The position numbers were made by a program, and so were the translations under genes. 64,000 nt of DNA from Mesostigma viride (lineage: Eukaryota > Streptophyta > Mesostigmatophyceae > Mesostigmatales > Mesostigmataceae), in the NCBI GenBank assembly GCA_009746045.1, contig RPFO01000296.1, positions 1,744,388-1,808,387 on the forward strand, in the 5' to 3' direction. Positions 39,034 through 48,541 of this stretch are shown in pieces (the first letter of the stretch is position 1; the number at the start of each line of letters is the position of its first letter). The notes below the pieces were generated by a model. The model saw only the letters and a list, made by a program, of their open reading frames with translations. It was not told where the DNA came from and searched no databases.

Positions 39034-40307
39034 ATGATTATTCCTGCCTCGCCCTCAGCCTCGCCTGAGCCAAAACGCAGCCGCCCAACCGAACCGAGCT
39101 GGTCTGAGCGCGACTTTGACGTTGACGGGTTATTTTCCACCTTCGACGAAGCCAGACCCAGCTATTTCGACATGCCACCCATCAAGATACTGGAGCTCGT
39201 GTTTTATGGGTCATACGCCTCCCTTTTCGACCTGTGCAAGCGCCTTCAAAGCCATAGCCGCCTCCGCACTGGACCTGACGGCCGGTTTTCAATCCGACAA
39301 CATGCTGAGAACCTGGCCCGCTGGTCTCGCCCCCGTCTTCAGCTCGCCGCCCTCTTTTCCATCCTTCAGCGCTGTATCACGGACCTCTGGACCCCCTCCC
39401 CCTTGACCGAATCCACCTTCCTCCTCCACCTCCAAGAAACCATCTCACAGCACGTGACGCCCCTAGCTGCAGATGTGGCAGCTGTGGGTCGCACGCTGGC
39501 TGCTGAGCTCCCCACCATCCCCACCGCCACCGCCACCCTCCTCGCCTCCACCCCCCCCCCTCCGCCTCCACCGACTCCATCACCGCCCAGCTCCGCGACA
39601 TTGACCAACGTCTTAAGGATAATGCCATCGCTATCGAGGTCCTGCAGAACACCGCGGGCCTCACCGCCCAGGCGGTGAAGGACATTGCCGCCAAGCCAGC
39701 CTCTGCTGGCCTGGCCGGCGATGCTCCTCCCATCACGACCTGGGCGGACATGCTTAAGCAGCACACCACCTCCACCACCTCCGCCGTCGCAGCCCAGCTC
39801 CAGCGGCAGACGCTTGACCTCCGTGAGGAGGCCGAGCTTGCCAAGCGCAGCCTTAACGTCATTGTCAAGAACCTCGACATGGAGGAAGGTGAGAATTCCG
39901 AGAAGCTTGCACGTGCGTTTGAGAGAGAAATTCTTAGTCGCATGGGCCTTACTGGTGAGATCGACCTGGTCGCCCACCGCCTTCCCCGCGCGCGGGGTAA
40001 GGCAGGGCCGCCCCCGCTCCTTCTCACCTTTAAGACCCCGGCGGACAAGATTTCTTTTCTCCGACGCCGCAAGCGGCTCGAGAAGACTCTCTTCACCCTT
40101 GACGACGACTTGACCCTGGCGCAGCAACAACGCCCGACGGGAGCTATGGCCGACCTACCTCCAGCTCCGGCAGAGCAAGGCGGGGCAGCCGGTGTACTGG
40201 AAGGGGGCGGCCATCTACGTCGGCCACAAGCCCTGGCAGGCGACCCCCGCGGCCCCAACGACTCCAGACGCCCCAGCTTAGGGGACTACAGCAGTATAGT
40301 AGTGTAG
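39034..40307 (+). pseudogene. LINE ORF1 (gag-like), frameshifted
   Basis: The N-terminal part reads IIPASPSASPEPKRSRPTEP and ILELVFYGSYASLFDLCKRL; after a Pro-rich stretch (about 39540-39590) the frame changes at about 39600-39680. The second part reads ITTWADMLKQH, REEAELAKRSLNVIVKNLDM, RLPRARGKAGPPPLLLTFKT and FTLDDDLTLAQQQ. The R-x-VIVKNL and FLRRRKRLEKT blocks recall the RNA-recognition-like core of LINE ORF1 proteins. Related copies: 43938-44393 (minus) and 54380-55121. Confidence 0.65.
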
Positions 40308-40736
40308 AACAGATAGACCGTGGCCATGTACATGTACGCCTCCTAGAGGCACTATCCTAGCTAGCTAAGCCACACGCTTTATTTAATCATGTACATGTGT
40401 GCCTATGATGTGCCACACTCCAGATGATGCCTAGCTTTATTTAGTTATGTTGTGCCCATGCAGGGAGTAACTCTCTGCTGAGACGCCATGCCCTAGCCTT
40501 TTTGTATAGCTATGCTGATCTTCCCCCCCATGACAGGCTCCCCCTTCGCTGGGCATAGCTTGAAGATCATGGGGATGCAAGTGCCCTGGTGCACCTAGAG
40601 CAAGGGTCCTTTACATCCCCACCCTTGCAGGAAGTAGCTTAGGATGTATGATAGGCCATATGCCCCCTCTCAAGGGCTATGTGCTACATATACTCCCAAC
40701 GGAGTTATGTTACAATTCAATTCAATTCAATTCAAT
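39034..40736 (+). mobile_element. ORF1-only RTE-like LINE derivative
   Basis: ORF1 (39034-39678, then shifted frame to 40307) is followed directly by a 3' UTR that ends like the full LINE: atgtgctacatatactccc, hairpin actcc-caac-ggagt, tail (AATTC)n to 40736. There is no EN or RT between. It resembles half-LINE elements that depend on the parent's RT. Confidence 0.72.
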
Positions 40737-41616
40737 TATGGGCACCCAGCTGATCTTCTTGCACAATCAACGCAGTATAAACCATCAACATCTAATCCTC
40801 ACGATATATGCACGGCTTGACGACGTATACAGCACCTAAATACTGCACAACTGCAACCTGCTATGGCTGACATGCAAGCAACGTCGAGTAGGATGGCGGT
40901 CTTAGAGAGGCTGGGCAGAGGTCGGTAGAAATAAGTGGAAAACTGGCAGAAACTAGGTAGAAACACGATATACTTACGCATGCAAGCACTATTGAGCCGG
41001 TGGCAGAGGCCATTTCCAGGAAAATACAGCATACCGTAGCAATAGCCACGGTCACGCCTTATACGCTATTTGCAGGCACCATCATGCCCGGAGCTAACCA
41101 ATAAAAGTCTGCACAAATCTCGGTTTAGCCGAGAGTCCGGGCGTTCGGAATGAATAAACATGTGTTAAGAAGTCGAAACACCATGGAAATACCAAGCATG
41201 GTGCCGCAGCAGACCCGAGTCTTGACGTAATAATATGTATGCCGGTTTCCAGGGTTTCCGCATGAAAGTTGGGTGAGAAACTGGAAAAAACTACGTTTCC
41301 TTTGCCCCAGTACCTCAACAAACTCGTAGAAACCTAATTATCAACCTTTGAACGCATCATCATGGTCGTGCTACCCAACAGCCACTGAAATTCGCGCGAA
41401 AACTGGCGAGATCTACCTGCCGCCATCGCCGTCGTCTTCACCTTCGTCCCGCGAATATGCCTGATTTCAGTGGTACATATTGGTTTGCAGCTGTCACAAA
41501 AAAAATACCAAAAATACCAGGATTTTTTCTTGAATTCTATGAGATGTTTCTGACCTATCTTGAAAGTTTCAGACCAAAAATCGCATGTTTAATAGGTTTG
41601 CCACGTGTCAGATTAC
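40737..41616. other. Right arm of the TTAA-bounded element
   Basis: About 880 bp, AT-richer, no coding signal. Confidence 0.4.
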
Positions 41617-41689
41617 AACGCGATACATCGCGTTCTAACCCTACAACGCGATGTATCGCGTTGTAAAAAAACACGGGTTAAGTGAAACG

Positions 41690-42400
41690 ACTATGCTATT
41701 ACTTTTGGTCAACCCGCGCCATTGGTCATCGCCACCTTCAACGCCCGCGCGCTCCAGCCCGACGCTGACCGCTGTCACTGCCTGCGCAGTGACGACCGTC
41801 AGTGCCATCGAGTCTTCAATCTTATTGGCCGGTTTCTGTATCGACAATAACATCGCCAGTCCTGGGAATCCAAGAACACCGGCACATTGCATTGGCTCGT
41901 GGACCGATCCGCCCTTGCTGCTGACGACATCGACGGCATGGCGGTTTTATTATGGAGGCGGCGACGCGGGCACCGGGAACGGGGGCGTCGGTCTCGACCC
42001 TCTGCTCCCCGATCGCCGTACGCCACATGGGTGAAACCCAGCTGGTCATCGCTCGCCTCTTCGTGGCCACCTTCCATTCGGTGGATCGAGGGCCTCTCGA
42101 CCTACGCCCTGACGGTGGGCGTCAGTTACGCACCACAGATCGATCCGGCCACCCTGAACAAGACCGCAAGGACTTCTTTGCTGCTCTGGAGAACCAGGCG
42201 AACGGCATCCCTGGTCGCAACTACCTCGCTCTGCTACTGGACGCCAACGCAACACTACCACAGGGTACTGGCGGATGTCAACACGCCCCCGACGGTACGG
42301 TCTCCAATGCCAACACTGAACTATTTGCTGATTTGCTTACGACATACGATTTGGTAACTGCCAACACCCGCTTTCCGCATAGTCCAGATGCTCTAATGTA
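41690..42400 (+). pseudogene. LINE endonuclease N-terminal half, broken
   Basis: Begins just outside the TTAA: VIATFNARALQ (EN motif), later LVIARLFVATFHSVDRG and LALLLDANATLPQGTG (the GDFNA-like block), ending NTRFPHSPDALM. Several frame changes occur. It joins ORF1-like sequence at about 42401, out of the normal order, so copies are rearranged. Confidence 0.6.
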
Positions 42401-42823
42401 ATGTGGCGGCCCTACCCCGGCCGGGAGACGGGGCTGAGCCTCCGCGTCAAGGTGGAGAAGGAACTCATCACCAACTTCCGCCTAGAGGACAGTGTCGCAA
42501 TTGACACCGTCCGCCGCCTACCGGGGCGCACGGACGCGCCGGTGGCACTCGTGCTTACGCGCCCCATCGGCAAGCACTGTATCCTCAATCACCGCACCAA
42601 GCTACCACGAGGCTTGGGTTGGAGTCTCGACGACGATCTGACCCCGGCGCAGCTTCGCGCCCGCAGGGACCGGCTGGCACACGAGGACGCGAAGAAGGCC
42701 CTCGCTGACCGCACGAAGAAGGTGCGGCTGCGGTGGAAGGACGACGCATGGCACATGGAGGTTACCTCGCGGGAGGTTACCACGCCGAGGGGAGACCGGC
42801 GCGCGGGGGGGTATAGGGAGTAG
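42401..42823 (+). pseudogene. LINE ORF1 C-terminal fragment
   Basis: LRVKVEKELITNFRLEDSVA, LVLTRPIGKHCILNHRTKLP, LGWSLDDDLTPAQLRARRDR. The SLDDDLTPAQ block is shared with the other ORF1 copies in the window. Confidence 0.65.
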
Positions 42824-42903
42824 GCCCGGCCTCCCCGCCCCCTCACACCGCGCCGCAGCTACCGGGGGCTTAGCTAGAACCCACCCCCCACACCCGTCGT
42901 CCG

Positions 42904-43535
42904 ATGGCCGAGCGTGTCTTGGATACAGTAGTCCAATCTCACGGACGACGCAACGGAGTCAAAGCCGCGACCTTCATTGCCAACTTCGCAACAAGGAGCG
43001 CCTGCTGGCTTTCGCAACCCGGCACTCCCAACGGTATGCTGCATTCTTTGACCCAAACGGACCAGGCGAGCAAGTCGCGCCGCCCGCCTGGAGGGTGCCC
43101 TATGCGCGTTGAAAAGTACTATGTTATCTCACGCCGCACACCCGTCCCCGCCAGCCTCTCCCCAACCCCCTGCCGACACCGCGGGTCGATCCCGGCGCCC
43201 CCTAGCTGCTGGGCCAACGCCGGCACCACTCGCTACGCATCGCTACCTACAATGTCCACACCCTGCCCGGGGGAGATGCCCCCCCGCGGGCCCACGAGCT
43301 TGTCCACTACTGCCGCCTATATGGCATTGATGTGCTTGGGGTCCAAGAGCACTGACGCTCCTTTGAGGGCCCCGTTCAGCGTGTCACCCTCGCACTACAA
43401 TGGCAACTGCTGCATGTGCGGCCCGGCACATGCACCGGGTCAGGGAGTATAGTGGGCCTGCTGTGCTCCCCCACCGCTGCCGCCCAGCTCGTGGACCACA
43501 TTTTTTCTAATGAGATTAGCATAGTACTCCGTGGC
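42904..43535 (+). pseudogene. RTE-like LINE ORF2 start (endonuclease N-terminus)
   Basis: Around 43225-43350 one frame reads RIATYNVHTLPGGDAPPRAH and GIDVLGVQEH, the first two EN motifs (N and E residues). It ends at 43535 in a piece of 3' UTR (aatgagattagcatagtact then ccgtggcat), followed by TTAA repeats, so most of ORF2 is missing. Confidence 0.65.
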
Positions 43536-43555
43536 ATTAATTAATTAATTAATAA

Positions 43556-43937
43556 GCACGTGACTGCGTCACGTGGGTGCCAATACAGAGTAAATGAACC
43601 TTCAACCCTATATACACAGCGAGAAGGAGGGAGGGCGCCCTAGCTTCTCTCACTGCCGCAGGTGGGCAGGCCACAGAGCGCTCTCTCCACGGCATGGTGC
43701 CGGGGCGCAACACTGTGGGTGCAATGCAACCAATGCAATACCATAGGTAGGCTGACGCATAGCTTATGCTACAAATGTGAGGTGGGCTGAAGACGTCGGC
43801 TCGCAAGATTATGGCCACAAGGTGCCAGAGCTAATTGAAGGTACTATAACGCTGTGCGCTAATATCGTTTCAAGTGCTGTAATGCCTAAGCTATCCCATA
43901 ATCGATTGCCCCCATCTAGACAACTAGCTGGAGTGCT
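43556..43937 (+). mobile_element. LINE 5' leader sequence
   Basis: 43556-43690 matches 12905-13030 (gactgcgtcacgtgggtgcc and gggcaggccacagagcg), probably the RTE-like family's 5' end. 43690-43937 has no further assignment. Confidence 0.55.
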
Positions 43938-44393
43938 CTATCCCGGGGAAGCCCGGGGGGGCTTCCACAGTTTCTTGTTGACATAGAGGTCCCCGCCCCG
44001 CCAGTACACTTGGGGCTTCTCGGGGTTGGTCTTGTGGCGGATGTAGTCGGGCCACTGATCGCGGCGTTGCTGCTGCTGGGCTGGCGTCAGGTCGTCGTCA
44101 AGCGACCAGGAGGTGTCCACCAGCTTCTTGCGGCGAGAGAGGAACCGAACTCGGGCTGTGATGTCGCTGAAGGTGAGGACCACTGGAGGGGGCCCAGCCT
44201 TGGCCCGTGGATGGGGCAGGCGGCAGGCGCCCTGCAGTATCGCACCTGGCAGCAGCATGCACGCCAAGAGCTGTTTCTTCAGCTCGTCGAGAAGAGAGTC
44301 TGGGGTCTCCTCCGGCGGCATGTCGAAGCGCCTGGGGATGACCCGGCAGCGGCGACGGTCGCGGTCAGCGGCCTCGCGGCGCGTGTCTTCCAA
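43938..44393 (-). pseudogene. LINE ORF1 C-terminal half (inverted)
   Basis: REAADRDRRRCRVIPRRFDM, LLDELKKQLLACMLLPGAIL, RLPHPRAKAGPPPVVLTFSD, VDTSWSLDDDLTPAQQQQRR, then PQVYWRGGDLYVNKKLWKPP. Open over 151 codons. Closely related to the ORF1 at 54380-55121. Confidence 0.75.
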
Positions 44394-44445
44394 CTCCGTG
44401 GCATGCCTTCGCGCATGACACGCAAGTACTTACTTACTTAGTTAC
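43938..44445. mobile_element. RTE-like insertion with inverted 5' part
   Basis: 43938-44393 is ORF1 on the minus strand; it abuts a plus-strand 3' end (aactccgtggcatgccttcg, then cacgcaagtacttacttact). An inverted upstream half joined to a correctly oriented 3' tail is the signature of twin priming in LINE integration. Confidence 0.7.
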
Positions 44446-44459
44446 ATATGCTCTGGTCA

Positions 44460-46870
44460 CACACACCTCGCCATCTGGCACTGAACGCTGCATCGACTAT
44501 GTTGTATATGTAGTGCATGCGCAAGCGTCATCAAGAATCTCTACTAGCTGCTCGCTCGCACGTGATCCCCCTGCATGGTGCGCTCCAATCATCGCATCGT
44601 CACCGCCCGCATCCGCCTGCGATTCCCCTCGCACTTTCGTAAGCACGTGGCACCACCTGATGCGCACACTGCAGTTGCTTGAGAAATCTGACGACGCTCG
44701 ATCAGGAGGACTGCCCTGCAAAACTCGCCCACAAGCGCGCGGCAGAGGAGTTCGTCAACGCGCTGGATCGGTCGACATCCCGGCCAGCCACGCCCAGCTG
44801 CCCGCTGCCGGCCCGGGGCATCGGCCCTTCGGCACCTCGCTGGCAAGCTGCCCGCGGTAGGGCCCCTCAGTCATGCTGCCCCCCCGCCGCCCGCCCCGCT
44901 TCACCATGGCCTGCACCGGCTCCCCGCCGTCATCCAGGCCTGGCAAGCTCTGCGCGACAACCGCGACCCCGCCCGCTACGCCCGCCTCAAAGCCGAATAT
45001 ACCACTCGGCCATCCGGCAGTCGACCAAGGAGCAGGAGGACCTCCATGTCCGCGAGTACTTCGCCCACCTCAAGGACCAGCACGTACGGCAAGTACGCCT
45101 GGACCCGCCTGCATGACGCCCAACGGCCAGCCGGCCGGCCGCGCAGCCGGCGCCGCAAATGCCGGCTCTCTGGCTCACCGCAGCAGCAGCTTGACCATTG
45201 TTGGAATTCCTCCCAGTCCCGGCTGCTCGGCGCCCCCCCGCCGCCGCCTCCGCTCAAGTGGCCCTCTGGTGGCCGCGCGCCTGGCGCCTGCGGGCGTCCC
45301 TGCGCCGCCCACGCGTCGCCCGCCGCTGAGCAGGACTACACGCACCCGGCCCTGCATGACGGACCCCCTGGCCGACCCCAATGTCGGAGCTTCCGCTGTT
45401 CACAGAGCTCGAGCTGACCACCGCCGCCAAGCAACTCCGCTTCTACGTACGCCGCCTTTGGACCTGACCAGCTCCCCGCCCCGGTGCATGGGGCTCACGG
45501 GGTTCCTGCTTGACGGCTGCAACCGGATCCTGCCGACGCGCCGCCGATTCTTGAATGGCAACTGGCAGCACAGCCACCGTATTATGCTGTACAAAAACAA
45601 AGGTTCCCCTGACGACCCGGCCAACTACCGCGGAGTCTGCATCCAGAGCGCCGCAAGTCAAGTTGTTCATGCGCATGATCCTCAACCGCCTTCGTTCTGC
45701 TCTCGACCGTCACCTTGGGGAGAGTCAAATGCATGGGCTTTCCTCCTGGGCACAACACCGTCATGGCCATCTTCGTCGCGCGCGGCATCTAATCGAGGAA
45801 ATCGCTCTCCTGGCAGCAACCTGGTGAGTTTCCCGCCATCCTGATCTGCGTCGACTTCATCAAGGCTTTTGATTCTGTCCTCTGGGCCGCTCTATGGGCT
45901 GTCCTTGCTCGCGCTCGCGTACCCACTCCCCTGATAACTACTGTCATCCGCACGCTGTACGTATGAGGAGTCGACCACTTCGGTGCGCACTCAAGACGGC
46001 TTTTATACCCCGCCGCGGCCATATGTCCACGTACTGCATGCAGACCGGCGTCTGCATGGCAGGGTTGTGTCCTGTCGCCGCGTACCTGTTTATTATTGTC
46101 TAAGTGGATTATGTTATGCGATGATTACATCCCCATCTAGTGCTTAACGGTTGGGGGATGATGCAGACGATATTTGCTTAAACTTTTGTGTAAATATTTT
46201 AATGAGATTAGCATAGTACTCCGTGGCATGCCTCTGCGCATGACACGCAAGTACTTACTTAGTTACTTATGTTATGCGCCAGGCACGTGCCCGCTTTGCT
46301 AGCATTGCAGGCCGTGCCCCTCCTGGCCTACATAGTGATCACGAACAAGCTTGGGGAAGGGGGGCCGACTATTAACAAGCAAAATTTACTATCTGGCCGA
46401 CGACATCACGCTCATGGAGAAGCCAGAGTCTGCCCAACTTTGGCTGGACTGCCTGCATGGCGCTCGAGGCTCGGGCGGTTGGTCTACTAGAAATCAGCCC
46501 CAAAACGGAGGCCCTGGCTCTCGGCATGCATGGCCGGGCCCCCGCCCACACTACGCCTCTTAGCTCCGACACCGAGGTCAACTACCCTACTTCAGGCCGC
46601 TTCAAGCTGCTCGGCAGTTGGCTTCCCGCATTAGCTGCGAGGACGACCTGACGACACGGATCAAATCATCGGCATATGGGGTGGGCGCAACTCCATGACC
46701 ACCGCCGCTGATGGAGCAACCCCACCCTACCCCGGATCTTCAAGCATGACCTCTTCATGAGGTCGTCATTCTGATGATCCTGACCTACGGCACCGAGATC
46801 TGGACAGTGACGCAGGAGCTGGAGCGCTGGAGCAACGACTCGACGGCATTGTCACCAAGATGCTGCATGC
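44460..46870 (+). pseudogene. RTE-like LINE ORF2 (EN end to RT), heavily decayed
   Basis: Frame fragments: CIDYVVYVVHAQASSRI (EN end), QEDCPAKLAHKRAAEEFVNA, then RT: IMLYKNKGSPDDPANYRGVC, FMRMILNRLRSALDRHLGES, ILICVDFIKAFDSVLW, WQGCVLSPYLFIIV. An insertion follows (46121-46266), then RQARARFAS, AVGLLEISPKTEALALG and FKLLGSWLPALAA. Many stops and frameshifts. It ends near 46870, where a different sequence begins. Confidence 0.75.
46121..46266 (+). mobile_element. 146-bp RTE-like 3' end inserted in ORF2
   Basis: Flanked by the exact 12-bp duplication TTATGTTATGCG (46109-46120 and 46267-46278). The sequence equals the 3' end at about 53970-54118: gcttaacggttgggggatga, hairpin catgc..gcatg, tail (ACTT)n. 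Confidence 0.92.
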
Positions 46871-47682
46871 GCGATTGATTAATTCATTAAGGGGACAGGA
46901 CACCCCCGAATTTTTTGGCGCCAAAAAAATCGCGCCGGAACCTATGTAAGGTCACAAATTTCATGAGCACGGTGCGCGCACCCCTTGCGCGGATCGAAGT
47001 GGCCATGGCGACTGCGTTCAGGAAAAAATACCACAATATGGCAAGCGAAATGCAAAAATTTTACTCGAATCTAAAAGGCTGTGAGTTTATGAATTGTTTT
47101 TTTGTGGCGGAAATCAGCTTGTTTACAACATGGCCGTTGTTTTTTTATGCCATCGGCATGCATGATGGGGGGTAATCTGAATTTTTTTAATTTGGTCGCG
47201 CGGAATGAGATATAATTCATGATAGCGGCAGTAAAATCGCGTTTTGGGGGGTTGTTCTGACCGTGAGGCAAGCATGAATATCGGTTGCATCGAATTCTAA
47301 ACCGAGCTGGTGCTCCAGGTTGGAAAATACGTGTGCGGGGTATAATACGTGGACTTAAAATACGCGTATTATACGTGGGGGGTATAAAATACGCGGCGGT
47401 AAAATGCGTGACAGTTTTTTGTGGTCCAATTGTCAGCAGTCACCCAATAAGCACGCTCCTTGTTGATGATGGTCATGCAGTTATTACAACTGAAATTTGG
47501 TGTATATGCTTATTTATTAACATCTTCCATTTATGCCCTGCAATCCTATCTGATTATGATTTGATAAATGCAGGGGGGAGCATGCTGCAACGGGAATTGT
47601 AAGGAATCAATTAATTAATTTATTGTAAGGAAAGCCATCCACTATATAATGCATGAGAGGACATAAGACACAACTACGGACC

Positions 47683-48122
47683 ATGCTCTCAAGGATCCCA
47701 CAACAAGCTCCATACACATACACATACACACACATTCATCATTGACAAAATGCACAACAGCAGAGGATATAAGACACAAGGACCTTATTGTGGGATCCTT
47801 GAGAGCAAGTGCTCTCAAGGATCCCACAACAAGCTCCATACACATACACACATGTGCACACACATTCATCATTGACAAAATGCACAACAGCAGAGGATAT
47901 AAGACACAAGGACCTTATTGTGGGATCATTGAGAGCAAGTGCTCTCAAGGATCCCACAACAAGCTCCATACACATACACACACATTCATCATTGACAAAA
48001 TGCACAACAGCAGAGGATATAAGACACAAGGACCATGCTCTCAAGGATCCCACAACAAGCTCCATACACATACACACATATGCACACGTAACATTCATCA
48101 TGCATAGACAAAATGCACAACA
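47683..48122. repeat. Tandem repeat, ~97-129-bp units
   Basis: Four units starting near 47683, 47812, 47941 and 48038: ctctcaaggatcccacaaca, agctccatacacatacacac, attgacaaaatgcacaacag, gacacaaggacc. Where units join, gtgggatccttgagag meets ctctcaaggatcccac, a near-perfect palindrome. Confidence 0.88.
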
Positions 48123-48541
48123 GCACCCCCGCTGCCATGGAGATTACTCCACGTTGGTCCATGCAATTATTTAAGCCAGCATGGCCATGCTTTCTTAACG
48201 GCAGCGCATGCAGCCCTTGTTCTCACTATACTATTGCTAGTAACTTGTGAGTTATAACTTAATGTCCCATCCATCACATGGGTCCATGCAACCATCGGCC
48301 ATCACCCACTGCCATCACATACTACACCGGCTCAAGATGGTATAAGTATTAAGACAAAAGACTCCTTCATAGATCATGCTAAGCATGACCCTTTAGTTCT
48401 TGTCTGGCGGCTGCAGCGGCAAGAACCGCGGCTTCTTTGCCCGGGCTGTGCAGGCAGCGCGAACCTTGCGCCGCAGGCGCAGGTCCTCCTCCTCCGCCTC
48501 CTCCTCCCCCACCTCCTCCTCCAACCGGGAGGAGCCAGGCC

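Larger units (their letters stand above)
36289..41677. mobile_element. Non-autonomous piggyBac-like element (TTAA, CCCG termini)
   Basis: Bounded by TTAA at 36285-36288 and 41678-41681. The inverted termini are TTAACCCGTGTTTTTTTA on both sides (the 14 bp after TTAA are identical). Inside the ends lie palindromic 18-mers AACGCGATRTATCGCGTT at 36308-36325 (left), 41617-41634 and 41645-41662 (right). TTAA target sites with CCC-starting termini are typical of piggyBac transposons. No transposase is visible; the interior holds other elements. The two ends could alternatively belong to two separate copies. Confidence 0.7.
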
